The notes: generated by a model not told the origin, from the sequence alone. 54,354 nt of DNA from Colwellia sp. (GCA_013215655.1 JABSOX010000032.1:1-54354); one strand, 5' to 3'. Counted from the stretch's first letter, positions 25,614 through 35,888 are shown. Numbers and translations: made by a program.

Positions 25614-27143
25614 ATGTTTGAATTACATGCCAGTAAAGTTTCTAATCTGAAAAATGATGTGCTTTCGGGGTTAACGGTTGCATTAGCGCTCGTTCCTGAA
25701 GCCATCGCCTTTGCCTTTGTTGCCGGTGTTGAGCCATTAGTTGGTTTATATGCTGCCTTTATGGTTGGCCTGATAACGTCTATTTTTGGTGGTCGTCCAG
25801 GCATGATCTCTGGTGCTACGGGTGCTATGGCTGTAGTTATGGTGAGTTTGGTTGCCATTCATGGCGTTGAATATTTATTTGCGACTGTGGTACTCACCGG
25901 TTTACTGCAAATAGTGTTTGGACTTTTTAAATTGGGTAAATTTATTCGTTTAGTGCCACACCCGGTAATGTTGGGTTTTGTTAATGGTTTAGCGATTGTT
26001 ATTTTCTTAGCACAACTTGGGCAATTTAAAACACCTAATGCTGCTGGTGAATTGGAATGGATGCAGAGTACACCATTACTTACCATGGCAGGCTTGATTA
26101 TTTTAACCATGGCAATTATCCATTTTTTGCCTAAATTAACAACAGCAATACCTTCTACTTTAGTCGCTATTGTCGCAGTGTCGTTGCTTGTTTTTGGCAT
26201 TAACCTTGATACTAAGTTAGTGGGTGATATTGCTTCTATTGCGGGTGGTTTACCGACCTTTAGTATTCCCAATGTGCCGTTTGATTTAACTACTTTAAAA
26301 GTTATTTTTCCTTTTGCTTTAATTTTAGCGGCAATAGGCTTAATCGAATCATTATTAACATTGACCTTAATTGATGAACTGACGGGTACACGTGGCCGCG
26401 GTAATAAAGAATGTATTGCCCAAGGCGCAGCTAATACGGTTACTGGCTTGTTCGGCGGTATGGGTGGTTGTGCGATGATTGGTCAATCTATGATCAACGT
26501 CAATTCCGGTGGTCGTGGCCGTGCCTCAGGTATTAGCGCGGCATTAGCACTATTAGGTTTTATTTTATTTGCTTCTGGTTTAATTGAACAAATTCCCCTT
26601 GCAGCCTTGGTGGGGGTTATGTTTATTGTAGTTATTGGTACTTTTGAATGGTCAAGTTTTAGGATATTACGTAAGGTTCCTAAAGCAGATGCTTTTGTTA
26701 TTATTTTAGTTTCAGGGGTAACGGTTGCAACCGATTTAGCAATTGCTGTGGTGGTTGGTGTTATTGTTTCCGCTCTTGTATTTGCGTGGGAACATGCAAA
26801 ACATGTTATTGTGCATCGCAGTATTAATGAAGAAGGTTCTACTGTTTATGATGTTACTGGGCCACTATTTTTTGGCTCTGTATCGAACTTTTTAGAACAG
26901 TTTGATATGGATAATGATAGTGATGATGTCATTGTTGAATTTAAAAATACACGAGTTGCTGACCATTCGGCAATTGAAGCCATTGATACGCTAGCTGAAC
27001 GTTATCTTTCTCGTGGTAAGACGATGCATTTAAAACATTTAAGCCATGAATGTAGAGAATTATTAACTAAAGCGGGTAGCTTGGTTGAAATAAATGTCAT
27101 TGAAGATCCTGATTATCACATTGCTACTGATAAGTTAGGGTAA
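25614..27143 (+). CDS. SulP-family inorganic anion transporter with STAS domain
   Basis: A 509-residue inner-membrane protein. The N-terminal SulP core has about 12 hydrophobic segments and family motifs ([35 protein letters not shown]-like [15 protein letters not shown]). A cytoplasmic STAS domain follows at about 400-509 ([29 protein letters not shown]). The substrate may be sulfate, bicarbonate or another anion; sequence features such as [19 protein letters not shown] are shared with BicA-like bicarbonate transporters, but I cannot decide. The following DUF1289 gene starts 21 bases after its stop, suggesting co-transcription. Confidence 0.9.
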   Translation: MFELHASKVSNLKNDVLSGLTVALALVPEAIAFAFVAGVEPLVGLYAAFMVGLITSIFGGRPGMISGATGAMAVVMVSLVAIHGVEYLFATVVLTGLLQIVFGLFKLGKFIRLVPHPVMLGFVNGLAIVIFLAQLGQFKTPNAAGELEWMQSTPLLTMAGLIILTMAIIHFLPKLTTAIPSTLVAIVAVSLLVFGINLDTKLVGDIASIAGGLPTFSIPNVPFDLTTLKVIFPFALILAAIGLIESLLTLTLIDELTGTRGRGNKECIAQGAANTVTGLFGGMGGCAMIGQSMINVNSGGRGRASGISAALALLGFILFASGLIEQIPLAALVGVMFIVVIGTFEWSSFRILRKVPKADAFVIILVSGVTVATDLAIAVVVGVIVSALVFAWEHAKHVIVHRSINEEGSTVYDVTGPLFFGSVSNFLEQFDMDNDSDDVIVEFKNTRVADHSAIEAIDTLAERYLSRGKTMHLKHLSHECRELLTKAGSLVEINVIEDPDYHIATDKLG

Positions 27144-27164
27144 ATAGCGACGAGCTAGAAGTAT

Positions 27165-27470
27165 ATGCAATTAGAGTTTTTTGATGTTCCAAGTCCATGC
27201 ATTGGTATTTGTCAGTCTGATGACAAAGGGCAATGTTTGGGCTGTTTTCGTACCAGAGATGAACGTCAATCTTGGACAACACTTACTTCAGACGATAAAC
27301 AAAAAGTAATTAAACGTTGCCTGCAACGTAAAAAGCGTAAAGACGGCAAGATAAAAGCGAAAGTCATTGAGCAAGAAATGGACGTTGTACAGCCGTCGTT
27401 ATTAGATCCTCCCGCAAAAAAGCTATTAGATAATTCATCAGATTTAGACTTTGGTGATTTTGACTTATAG
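27165..27470 (+). CDS. DUF1289 family protein
   Basis: A 101-residue protein. The N-terminus carries the DUF1289 cysteine motif SPCIGICQSDDKGQCLGCFRTRDERQSW, four conserved cysteines (written here in parts: PCIGIC, QCLGC) that probably bind a metal. A basic helix (QRKKRKDGKIKAK) and an acidic C-terminal tail (DLDFGDFDL) follow. Function is unknown for the family. It sits 21 bases behind the SulP transporter gene and is followed by a terminator, so it closes that transcript. Confidence 0.88.
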   Translation: MQLEFFDVPSPCIGICQSDDKGQCLGCFRTRDERQSWTTLTSDDKQKVIKRCLQRKKRKDGKIKAKVIEQEMDVVQPSLLDPPAKKLLDNSSDLDFGDFDL

Positions 27471-27493
27471 TATTTATCTATAGTTAAAATTCA

Positions 27494-27519
27494 GTCCTTA
27501 TTTAATTTAGGACCTTTTT
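27494..27519 (+). terminator. Terminator after DUF1289 gene
   Basis: GTCCT (27494-27498) and AGGAC (27509-27513) form a short stem followed by CTTTTT. It overlaps the last codons of the convergent sulfotransferase gene. The stem is short, so moderate confidence. Confidence 0.5.
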
Positions 27520-29517
27520 AAGTGGTGCTAAATACTGTTCAAAGTGCCGCCACTGTGCTGTGGCACTTTTGTAAATGGGTTGGCGCACTTGCTCAGAGCT
27601 TGGCGTTTTAATATTACGTTTGGTTTTATGAAAATCAAGGCATGATTGTTCAAATGTTAAGCCACAAAAATCAAGCATTCTTCGCACCTCTTGATCTAAA
27701 TTATTAACAACGCCTTCATGGTTCACTGTTAAAACAAAGCCTGGCAGTACATCATCCCAATGTGCCATTAGTTTCAGATATGCTTGGTAGTAACGACCGA
27801 TGTCTTCAAGGTTGTAGCTAAAGTCTTGGCCTTCGGCAAATAACTGCTTAAAGCCGCTAAAACAGCAAGCCATGGGGGAACGTCTGGCATCAATAATTTT
27901 GGCGTTTGGTAATATTAATCGAATCAAACCTATGTGCAGAAAATTATTGGGCATTTTATCGATAAATAGTGGCGATTGCTCTCGATAGACACGGGTTTCA
28001 TCAATAAATTGTTGGCCAAAACGCTTAAAGTAATCTTGATTAATAACACTTAAATTTTGAGGATATTGTCGCTCTTTATTATTCCTTCCTTGTAACCTAT
28101 TGGCTAAACCCAAAATATTATGTAATTCCATGGTGCCATCAACTTGACTGTGTGAGGCAAGTATTTGTTCAAGTAAAGTAGAACCAGCACGTGGCAAACC
28201 GACAATAAAGATAGGATCAGGACAGTTGAACCCTAAATGGCCACGGCTTTCAAATAATTCGGTGGTACAGTATTTTATTTGATCGGCTACTTGTTGTTCC
28301 AATTTGTTAATGTCGAAACTATTTTGAGCATGCTGTAATTTGTTACCTTGTTGGTAAGCTTGAAAAGCTTGGTTGTATTCCTGCCTGTCTTCAAAGGCTT
28401 TACCTGTGGCAAAATGCAGTTGAACTCTATCGGTTAATGATAAATTTTGGTTTTCTCGTTGTGTTTGCATTTGAGCAATTTCTTCATCATTAAAGCGATA
28501 GGTCTTTGTATTCGCTAGGCTCCAATAAGCATCACCATAACTTGGGCTTAATTGGTGCGCTTTTTGGTAATTGGCAACCGCTTGTTCAATGTCACCTTTG
28601 GCTTTAAGTGCATGCCCTAACTGTAAGTGGAAGCTAGCAACTTGCTTATCTATAGCAATGGCTTGAGCAGTAGCTTGTGATGTGGCTTTTGCGATGGCTT
28701 GTTCAAATAAGGCAATGGCTTGTTCTATCTTACCTAAACCTGTTAATACGCTGGCTTTGGCTACTTTAAAGCTAAGGTTTTCAGATTGTTCCAATAAGAG
28801 CTTTTCAACCTGCTGTTCTGCCGCTTTGTATTTTCCTAAACGTATAAGTAGATTGAGATATAGAGAACGTGCATGAATATGATTTGGCGCTAACTCAAGT
28901 GCGCTAGCAAGTAAAAATTCTGCATCGTCATATATTTTGAGTTCGATACCTATTTCAGCAAGTAAACACATGCCTTCAATATGACGACTATTACTTTGTA
29001 AAAAGTGCCGACAAATTTGTTCTGCTTTTAGTAGTTTCCCTTCGTGCATTAACTCCGTTACCGCGAGTAGAGCTGGCGGCAGTGTTTTTAGTTTAGCCAA
29101 TTGGTTTGCGGCTTTTTGAACTTGCTCTTGTTGACCCTTGTCACGATAAAGTTGAATTAGTTCTTGCCAGCTAGCCATTAAACTTGGATTGAGTGTAACC
29201 GCTTGTTCAAATGAAGATATTGCCTTTGTTTGCTGATGTAGCGCGAGATTAATATAGCCTTGTTCTTGATAAGCTCGGCTGTGTGAGTGATTAAGCTTAA
29301 GAAGCTCTTCAATACTGACAACCGCTTGAGAAAATGATTTTTCATAACGTTGAGCAACGGCGATTAAATACCACAATTCAATTTGTTGTTGTTCATCGGT
29401 GGTTTCTTGTTGTAGCTGTTTGCTTTGTTTAATAGCGTCTTCGAATTTTGCCGCTTGAATCAATTGTTGAATAGATTTTAATTGTGTTTCAATTGTGGAT
29501 GTGGATGTTTTATTCAA
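27502..29517 (-). CDS. TPR-repeat sulfotransferase family protein
   Basis: A 671-residue two-part protein. Residues about 1-380 are tandem TPR units (for example HSRAYQEQGYINLALHQQTKA, split here as a sample; IEQAVANYQKAHQLSPSYGD). Residues about 430-671 form a P-loop sulfotransferase domain: the PAPS 5'-phosphosulfate loop FIVGLPRAGSTLLEQIL, the 3'-phosphate region ARRSPMACCFSGFKQ, and FIDKMPNNFLHIGLI. Similar TPR-sulfotransferases are common in marine proteobacteria; acceptors are unknown. No signal peptide is visible. It is convergent with the DUF1289 gene and not in an operon. Confidence 0.88.
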   Translation of the reverse strand: MNKTSTSTIETQLKSIQQLIQAAKFEDAIKQSKQLQQETTDEQQQIELWYLIAVAQRYEKSFSQAVVSIEELLKLNHSHSRAYQEQGYINLALHQQTKAISSFEQAVTLNPSLMASWQELIQLYRDKGQQEQVQKAANQLAKLKTLPPALLAVTELMHEGKLLKAEQICRHFLQSNSRHIEGMCLLAEIGIELKIYDDAEFLLASALELAPNHIHARSLYLNLLIRLGKYKAAEQQVEKLLLEQSENLSFKVAKASVLTGLGKIEQAIALFEQAIAKATSQATAQAIAIDKQVASFHLQLGHALKAKGDIEQAVANYQKAHQLSPSYGDAYWSLANTKTYRFNDEEIAQMQTQRENQNLSLTDRVQLHFATGKAFEDRQEYNQAFQAYQQGNKLQHAQNSFDINKLEQQVADQIKYCTTELFESRGHLGFNCPDPIFIVGLPRAGSTLLEQILASHSQVDGTMELHNILGLANRLQGRNNKERQYPQNLSVINQDYFKRFGQQFIDETRVYREQSPLFIDKMPNNFLHIGLIRLILPNAKIIDARRSPMACCFSGFKQLFAEGQDFSYNLEDIGRYYQAYLKLMAHWDDVLPGFVLTVNHEGVVNNLDQEVRRMLDFCGLTFEQSCLDFHKTKRNIKTPSSEQVRQPIYKSATAQWRHFEQYLAPLKKVLN

Positions 29518-29574
29518 CGACTTGGCTCCATAGATAACGAAAGATAACTTTTTTACAAAATGTACTTTATCAAT

Positions 29575-29611
29575 AAAAAGCCGTTTGATACAAAGTTCAA
29601 ACGGCTTTTTT
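29575..29611 (-). terminator. Strong terminator downstream of the TonB receptor
   Basis: AAAAGCCGTTTGA (29576-29588) and TCAAACGGCTTTT (29597-29609) form a perfect stem with an 8-base loop and T-rich flanks on both strands. It lies 36 bases past the receptor stop, and its A/T flanks would let it work in both directions. Confidence 0.9.
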
Positions 29612-29646
29612 AGTGCTTTATTGAGGTTTTAGTCTTTGGCTAAAAT

Positions 29647-32301
29647 TTAATAAAAATCATAAGAGAACCTAAAGCCAATGGTACGAGGCCTATTGGTCAC
29701 TACTTTAGGGGTAAATTGTTGAGTATCAATATACAAAACGGCACTTTCATCGGTTAAGTTATCGATATATAGCTCAGCTTTCCATTCTTCATTGGTCACC
29801 CCAAAACTTAAGTTTGCCAATACATAACTGTCTTGTACATAGCGACCACCAGCAAATGTTTGGCCATTACTGTCTTGATAATTTACACCTGCATAAACAT
29901 CAGCTTCTTTTTCAATACTTAATCCTGAGCCTGTGCCGTAGACCAAATTAGTGGTGTCTTCTAGTACATAGGCATCCATGGTCATACTTGCGAGTCTGTC
30001 TCCCGTATAACTTATTGAGCCGTTTATATAACCTGTTATATTTTCGGTAAGATCATAAAAATATTCTGCTTGTAAATTACCTGAAAACTCGGCTGAATAC
30101 GGTAGTCGACTGCCTACTGCTGGCGCAATGCCAACGAGTTCGCTATTGATCGACGTGAGCTCAGTATCAATAAAGCTGAAAGCACCAGAGATTAGGAAGT
30201 TATCAGTTACTACCCAAGTAAAGTCGCCATCAATACCTCTAATTTCAGCGTCACCGACATTATCAGTAAATACTAAGAAACTGATGTTGGTTGGGTCAAA
30301 GCGTGATGTTTGTAGATCCGATATTTTTGAATAGTAGGCGGTCGCATTAAAGCGCAATGTTTGCTCAAACAATGTTGATTTAACACCAAATTCAATATTA
30401 TCTAAACTATCTGTGGTGGAGTATACCGGAATGCGAAAACCATCAAAGGCACCTGCTTGGTTTTTGGCTAAACCACCACCGACACGATTTGTTACTGGGG
30501 GTCTAAAACCTTCAGAATATGAAGCAAATAACATTACATCATTTGATACCTTCCAATCTAGTGATGCTTTGATGATCGTATCATCGACGGTGAGTGTGCC
30601 ATCATTATCAAGTAAGCTTGTTTCTAACTGACCGCTGGCAATTGCTGCTTGAATTGCTGCCGCTTCTTCCGCACCAAAAAATTCGGTTAGGGCCGCATCA
30701 CTACCATCGCCAAAGGCTCTTAACCTACCACTGACATCAACTGTTGTTGTTGCACCTTTAAAAGTATCTTCTATTTCATACCAACGCGCACCAAAACTTG
30801 CTGTGACGGTGTCAGTTAAATCAAATTCTAACTGACCAAATACGGCGATTTGATCTATGGTGTGGGTAATATCATTAACGAAGCTAATTTCAGATGAGAA
30901 AGGTCCTCCATTAGTATTGATGCCTTCATTACCGGCAAGGGTTCTTTGTAAATTAGTAAAATAAGGTAAATCTGTATTACCTATTTGAAATTGGCCAACC
31001 GTTGATAATTCTTGTGAATCATAAAACACACCAGCAGTGATCCGCCAGCGATTTTCAGCTGAGGTATTTATGCGAAACTCATGAGTGATACGTGAGGTAC
31101 TTGTTTCTTCTTTATAAAATTTTGTTGGGTCAACACAGACTTGGGTTTCAGGTGTGCCGGCATAGTTACAGGCATAATAGGCTGCAAAAGAGCCACCATT
31201 GGTGTACCCCGTATAATCAATAGTTGAATTGATATCTCTGTCAAGATAACCGCCCGTATAAACAATATCGAGATGCTCAAGTCGACCTTCTAATGTCCAT
31301 GTAGTTAAGCCAAATTCATCGTTGTTGTCTTCAGGTATAAAACGATTAGTGGATGATTCACCTTCAAGGTTAGGATCATAAGAAAATACCCCTTCGGTAT
31401 CGAGGGATTGTTGGGTATGTTGAACTAACAGTTCCCACTCATCATTGATTAAATAAGATAAGCCAAAGCGCGCACCAGCATAATTTGTTGCATTAAAGTT
31501 ATCCTCAACTAATGCATCATTTTTTGGTGCAGTAACCGGTACATTTTCAGGATTTGTTAATGCGCCACCTGAAACTCTACTAATGACTACGGCACTACCG
31601 TTATAGCCACCTTGTCCAGGGATATTTAAGATATTATCAATCCAGCCGCCTTGATGATCATTGTAAGCGGCAACACGTACCGCTAGTGAATCAGTTAAAG
31701 ACATATTGAAATATGCTTCAACAGAATTACTCATATCACCGCCCCTAGTGAAGCTAGTATCAGTATCAAGACCTGCGGAAAAACCATCATGATTTGGCTT
31801 GTTGGTGATTAAGCGTACTGTACCTGATTGTGAACTAGCTCCAAAAAGTGTGCCTTGTGGGCCAGGCAAAACTTCTATACGCTCAACATCGGTAGCATAA
31901 ATATCTAAATTACGTCCTTGCATTGATACCGGTTGTTCGTCTAAATAAAATGCAACTGAGGGTTGTAATGCTTGCACAGATGAAACAGCAATACTGGTTT
32001 GCGTGGTTGCTGCGCCACGAATATATATTTCATTTTGCCCAGGACCTGTACCCTGAAATACAACGTTGGGTAAAAACTCTACATATTGGTCAAAATTTGC
32101 TACGCCAAGTTTTTCTAAGCTATCACCTGTTAATGCGGTAACTGTAACGGGAATATCTTGAATGGACTCAGTGCGTTTAGTGGCGGTGACTTCGATAATT
32201 TCAATTTTTGCGTTTTCTTGCTTTTTTTCTTCCTCTGCGTAGAGCGAGCCGGATGCTGCTATGGCGGTTAACACTGCACAATGAAGCTTAGTGAATTTCA
32301 T
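29647..32301 (-). CDS. TonB-dependent outer-membrane receptor
   Basis: An 884-residue outer-membrane transporter. A signal peptide (MKFTKLHCAVLTAIAASGSLYA) is followed by a TonB-box-like IEIIEVTATKR, a plug domain (QDIPVTVTALTGDSLEKLG, IYIRGAATTQ, RIEVLPGPQGTLFGAS) and a beta barrel ending in the C-terminal signature TIGFRFSYDFY. The plug style is the RTESIQDIPVTVTAL group seen for iron complexes, carbohydrates and other large substrates; the substrate cannot be told from sequence. It is divergent from the BCCT transporter gene across a 242-base region and may be co-regulated with it. Confidence 0.92.
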   Translation of the reverse strand: MKFTKLHCAVLTAIAASGSLYAEEEKKQENAKIEIIEVTATKRTESIQDIPVTVTALTGDSLEKLGVANFDQYVEFLPNVVFQGTGPGQNEIYIRGAATTQTSIAVSSVQALQPSVAFYLDEQPVSMQGRNLDIYATDVERIEVLPGPQGTLFGASSQSGTVRLITNKPNHDGFSAGLDTDTSFTRGGDMSNSVEAYFNMSLTDSLAVRVAAYNDHQGGWIDNILNIPGQGGYNGSAVVISRVSGGALTNPENVPVTAPKNDALVEDNFNATNYAGARFGLSYLINDEWELLVQHTQQSLDTEGVFSYDPNLEGESSTNRFIPEDNNDEFGLTTWTLEGRLEHLDIVYTGGYLDRDINSTIDYTGYTNGGSFAAYYACNYAGTPETQVCVDPTKFYKEETSTSRITHEFRINTSAENRWRITAGVFYDSQELSTVGQFQIGNTDLPYFTNLQRTLAGNEGINTNGGPFSSEISFVNDITHTIDQIAVFGQLEFDLTDTVTASFGARWYEIEDTFKGATTTVDVSGRLRAFGDGSDAALTEFFGAEEAAAIQAAIASGQLETSLLDNDGTLTVDDTIIKASLDWKVSNDVMLFASYSEGFRPPVTNRVGGGLAKNQAGAFDGFRIPVYSTTDSLDNIEFGVKSTLFEQTLRFNATAYYSKISDLQTSRFDPTNISFLVFTDNVGDAEIRGIDGDFTWVVTDNFLISGAFSFIDTELTSINSELVGIAPAVGSRLPYSAEFSGNLQAEYFYDLTENITGYINGSISYTGDRLASMTMDAYVLEDTTNLVYGTGSGLSIEKEADVYAGVNYQDSNGQTFAGGRYVQDSYVLANLSFGVTNEEWKAELYIDNLTDESAVLYIDTQQFTPKVVTNRPRTIGFRFSYDFY

Positions 32302-32353
32302 GTTGATTATCCCTTGGCTTTTAATTATCTCTTGAATAATGCTATTAGAGTTT

Positions 32354-32386
32354 TATACCCAAGCATCTTGAGGTAGCTTGGGTATA
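32354..32386. repeat. Inverted repeat TATACCCAAGC...GCTTGGGTATA
   Basis: 11-bp perfect arms (32354-32364 and 32376-32386) flank an 11-base loop ATCTTGAGGTA. It lies 53 bases upstream of the TonB receptor start. Elements of this form (TACCCAAGC - ACCTCAAGAT - GCTTGGGTA) recur in genomes of related marine bacteria as far as I recall, so it is probably a dispersed intergenic hairpin and not a specific operator. Confidence 0.6.
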
Positions 32387-32477
32387 ACGGTATTTATTGT
32401 TAATTATAGCCTAGCAATAGATCTGTTTTTTTCAACAGCTTACAACGATTATCTTTATCTAAGGCTATTTTTATATG

Positions 32478-32494
32478 CGCTATTGTATATAGCG
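32478..32494. promoter_or_regulatory. Inverted repeat CGCTAT-TGTAT-ATAGCG before BCCT gene
   Basis: CGCTAT (32478-32483) and ATAGCG (32489-32494) flank TGTAT. It is 50 bases upstream of the BCCT start and in the divergent promoter region shared with the TonB receptor. A dimeric repressor such as a TetR/BetI-type protein could bind, but no regulator gene is adjacent. Role inferred. Confidence 0.35.
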
Positions 32495-32543
32495 TAACTA
32501 AAACAGATATAATACTAATGAAAACTAAATTCAGGAGAGTGAT

Positions 32544-34514
32544 TTGTCTTCACCCGTTTCTTTACCCAATAAAAGCCAATTAAATAAAAAAGTATTTTTC
32601 AGTGCCTCCTCTATTATTATTGCACTTTTGTTTTATACCGCCGCACTTCCTAAACAAGCACAGTCCCTATTTGCCCTGATGCAGGCCAGCATTGTTGACA
32701 ATGGCAGTTGGTTTTATGTGCTCACCGTGGCATTTATTTTCTTTTTTGTTATTTTCTTAGGCTTTTCTCGTTATGGAGATATTCGTTTAGGGCCAGACCA
32801 TGCGACACCTGACTATTCCTTAGTCACTTGGATTTCTATGTTATTTGCGGCGGGAATGGGCATTGGTTTAATGTTCTTTGGTGTGGCAGAGCCATTGATG
32901 CACTATCTTGCTCCACCTACAGCGGAAACAGGTACAACCGCGGCGGTTCAAGAAGCGATGAAGATGACCTTTCTCCACTGGGGGCTACATGGGTGGGCCA
33001 TCTATGCCATTGTTGGACTAGTTTTGGCGTATTTTAGTTACCGACACAATTTACCGCTGACTTTACGCTCAGCGTTATATCCACTTATTGGTGAGAGAAT
33101 TTATCAATGGCCGGGGCATTTGGTTGATATTTTTGCAGTAGTAAGTACTGTTTTTGGAGTCGCTACCTCTCTTGGGTTAGGGGCTTCACAGGTTAATGCG
33201 GGTTTTAACTATTTATTTGGTATTGATATTTCTACTATCAATCAAATAATCATTATGTGCGGGATAACAGCATTTGCGGTTTTGTCTGTGGCAACAGGCT
33301 TAGATAAGGGCATTAAACGACTTTCTCAAGCAAATATGATTTTGGCTATTTCACTGTTAGTGTTGATTTTTGTACTGGGTCCATCGGTGTTTTTATTGAA
33401 AGCCTATTTGCAAAATATTGGGGATTATTTAGCGGATATAGTACATAACACCTTTAATTTATTTGCTTATAAGAAGACCAATTGGATCGGCGGTTGGACT
33501 ATATTTTATTGGGGTTGGTGGCTTGCCTGGGCACCCTTTGTTGGCTTGTTTATTGCGAGAATTTCTCGTGGTCGCACGATTAGAGAATTTATTTTAGGTG
33601 TGATGTTGATACCGACCGTATTTACGTTATTGTGGATGACTATTTTTGGCAATAGTGCCATTGATTTAGTTCATAACCAAGGAGTCGTTGTTTTAGGGGA
33701 TATGGTCAATGAAGACCCATCAGTGGCATTATTCGTTTTTCTCGAGAATTTCCCGTTAACCAACGTGCTTTCTTTTTTTAGTGTGATAATGATAGTGATC
33801 TTTTTTGTCACATCGTGTGATTCAGGCGCTATGGTGGTTGATATGCTTTGTTCACACGGCAGCAACGATACACCTTTATGGCAACGTGTATATTGGGCAG
33901 TAGGTATCGGTGTGGTTGCGGCAATATTGTTGCTGGCGGGCGGGCTTAATGCATTACAAACGATGACAATTGCCAGTGCCTTGCCTTTCGCAATCGTGTT
34001 ATTGCTCGCTATTATTGGTTTGATTAAAGCGCTAAGAGTAGAAGGATTTAAACAAGAAAGTCAGCTAATAGCAGCGATACCGCATTCAAACAGTGAGCAC
34101 AATGATGGTTGGAAAATGCGGCTAAAGAACATTGTTGATTTCCCCAATAAGACTAATGTTAATAAATTTATTAAGCAAATAGTTGCTCCTGCATTTACAT
34201 TAGTTGCTAAAGAGTTAAAGGAAAATAAAATCACTGTTGATATCTCAGATGAAAGTGGTTTGAGCCTAATTGTCAATCATGGTGAAGAGCAAGAGTTTGT
34301 TTATCGGGTACTTGCGCGAAAGCACTCACAACCTGACTTTGTAGCAGAAACAGGGGAAGCAGATGACGATGAGCAAACTTATTATCGAGCAGAAGTTCAC
34401 TTAGGCGAAGGAGGGCAGGATTATGACATTATGGGTTGGTCAAAAACTGCGGTGATCAATAACATTATTGACCAATACCATAAACATCTTCATTTCTTAC
34501 ATTTACTACGTTAA
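32544..34514 (+). CDS. BCCT-family betaine/choline/carnitine transporter
   Basis: A 656-residue inner-membrane protein with about 12 TM segments. BCCT signatures are present: GMGIGLMFFGVAEPLMHY in the substrate region, and WTIFYWGWWLAWAPFVGLFI with ARISRGRTIREF. A long hydrophilic C-terminal domain (about 505-656) resembles BetT of E. coli, where it regulates osmotic activity, so choline or betaine is the likely substrate; this is inferred. The start is TTG at 32544, seven bases after a strong AGGAGA; no alternative ATG fits as well. The gene is followed by a 15-bp hairpin. Confidence 0.92.
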   Translation: MSSPVSLPNKSQLNKKVFFSASSIIIALLFYTAALPKQAQSLFALMQASIVDNGSWFYVLTVAFIFFFVIFLGFSRYGDIRLGPDHATPDYSLVTWISMLFAAGMGIGLMFFGVAEPLMHYLAPPTAETGTTAAVQEAMKMTFLHWGLHGWAIYAIVGLVLAYFSYRHNLPLTLRSALYPLIGERIYQWPGHLVDIFAVVSTVFGVATSLGLGASQVNAGFNYLFGIDISTINQIIIMCGITAFAVLSVATGLDKGIKRLSQANMILAISLLVLIFVLGPSVFLLKAYLQNIGDYLADIVHNTFNLFAYKKTNWIGGWTIFYWGWWLAWAPFVGLFIARISRGRTIREFILGVMLIPTVFTLLWMTIFGNSAIDLVHNQGVVVLGDMVNEDPSVALFVFLENFPLTNVLSFFSVIMIVIFFVTSCDSGAMVVDMLCSHGSNDTPLWQRVYWAVGIGVVAAILLLAGGLNALQTMTIASALPFAIVLLLAIIGLIKALRVEGFKQESQLIAAIPHSNSEHNDGWKMRLKNIVDFPNKTNVNKFIKQIVAPAFTLVAKELKENKITVDISDESGLSLIVNHGEEQEFVYRVLARKHSQPDFVAETGEADDDEQTYYRAEVHLGEGGQDYDIMGWSKTAVINNIIDQYHKHLHFLHLLR

Positions 34515-34522
34515 TTTAAATG

Positions 34523-34554
34523 AGTGTCAGAAAATGATTTCATTTTCTGACACT
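34523..34554. terminator. Bidirectional hairpin between BCCT and yceI genes
   Basis: AGTGTCAGAAAATGA (34523-34537) and TCATTTTCTGACACT (34540-34554) form a perfect 15-bp stem between convergent genes. A T-tail is weak, but the A-tract within the stem and the position make a shared terminator likely. Confidence 0.8.
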
Positions 34555-34584
34555 GCTCTCGCTTGTTTATAATATTAATTGCTG

Positions 34585-35145
34585 TTATTTACGTATGCCT
34601 TCAATTTGTAAATCAAAGCTAATATCACCAAAATTACTATCTATGCCAAAATCTTTCATTGTGATCTTAGTGGTTGCGGAAAAACCGATACGATAGCCGC
34701 CCCACGGATCTTTGCCTTCACCCACTTTATTTGCATCAAGTACTAATGATTTTGTTACACCGTGCAAAGTTAAATCACCGGTAATGGATAAAGCACCATT
34801 GCCTTTATCTTCAACTTTCGTACTTACAAATTTTGCTGTAGCAAACTTGTTGGTATCAAGAAAATCGTCAGTGCGAATATGTTTATCACGTTTTGCGTGG
34901 TTAGAATCTATACTTGTTGTATCGATATTGATAACAATTTTAGATGCCTCAATATTGTTTTCATCATAAGAAAATGAACCATCAAACTTATTAAAACGAC
35001 CTGTTAGCCAGCTAAAACCAATATGTTGTATTTTGAAATTAATTGATGCATGCGCACCTGACGTATCAACGGTATAATCCGCTGCATTGGCCGTTGATAA
35101 AAAGCTGCTCGCTATAAGTGCTACGCTAAAAAGTGTTTTTTTCAT
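34585..35145 (-). CDS. Periplasmic YceI family protein
   Basis: A 186-residue secreted protein with signal peptide MKKTLFSVALIASSFLSTANA. The mature part is a YceI-type lipocalin-like barrel (YTVDTSGAHASINFKIQHIG, FNKFDGSFSYDE, LTLHGVTKSLVLDA). Family members bind isoprenoid chains such as polyprenyl or ubiquinone precursors. It lies 90 bases downstream of the cytochrome b561 gene on the same strand, the common yceJ-yceI arrangement, so a membrane quinone or redox link is plausible. Confidence 0.92.
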   Translation of the reverse strand: MKKTLFSVALIASSFLSTANAADYTVDTSGAHASINFKIQHIGFSWLTGRFNKFDGSFSYDENNIEASKIVINIDTTSIDSNHAKRDKHIRTDDFLDTNKFATAKFVSTKVEDKGNGALSITGDLTLHGVTKSLVLDANKVGEGKDPWGGYRIGFSATTKITMKDFGIDSNFGDISFDLQIEGIRK

Positions 35146-35235
35146 GAGATTTCCTTTAAAGTTAATGGTGTAAATTCGTTTCTATATTTCTTTTTGATAC
35201 TTCGTTTTTGTTATTTAGGGTTAGTCTTCATCTTG

Positions 35236-35775
35236 TTATTTTATCATGCGCATTAATGTGGCATCTTTATCAATAAAATGATGTTTAAGTGCAGCTAATG
35301 CATGAAGAATGGAAATAGTTATAATGCTATAGGCGCCATATTTATGAATCACTCCGGCGACATCTTCTTGATTAGTAAAAAGCTCACCAAGAGATGGCAG
35401 ATCAAACCAGGTAAAAACTGCAATGACGCGATCATCAGCCGTTGGGATGAGATAGCCACTGAACATCATTAGAAACAACATAAAGTAAAGTATGATATGG
35501 GCAATAGTAGAGCTTCGTTGCACCATGATGCTATGAGTCTCAAGCGCTGTTGGTTTTATATTGAATGTTCGCCAAACAAGGCGAGTAATGGTTACTATTA
35601 ATAGCAGTATACCTATGCTTTCATGCCAATGCGGAGCTGTTTGATACCATTGGCTGTAATAATCTAGATCAACCATCCAATAACCTAATGCAAATAAGCC
35701 AAAAATGGTTATTGCCGAGAGCCAATGGAATGATTTGGTTATAAGGCCAAATTGTAATTTGGTATTTTTAAGCAT
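35236..35775 (-). CDS. Cytochrome b561 (YceJ/CybB-like)
   Basis: A 179-residue four-helix di-haem b membrane protein. Probable haem ligands are His17 (SFHWLS), His51 (HWHESIG), His144 (VIHKYGAYS) and His158 (SILHALAALKHH). Hydrophobic segments are about 15-33, 51-70, 90-110 and 145-165. Such proteins pass electrons between quinone and periplasmic partners. It is the first gene of a probable two-gene unit with yceI. Confidence 0.92.
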   Translation of the reverse strand: MLKNTKLQFGLITKSFHWLSAITIFGLFALGYWMVDLDYYSQWYQTAPHWHESIGILLLIVTITRLVWRTFNIKPTALETHSIMVQRSSTIAHIILYFMLFLMMFSGYLIPTADDRVIAVFTWFDLPSLGELFTNQEDVAGVIHKYGAYSIITISILHALAALKHHFIDKDATLMRMIK

Positions 35776-35888
35776 GATTCACGTTTGTTGACCAAGTTGA
35801 AAGTCATTATCATACGCAAACTTATCTTGATTAAAAGCAGTATAAAGGCAATTCATTGTTCTTATGTTGCGAACAGTGAACATCTTTC

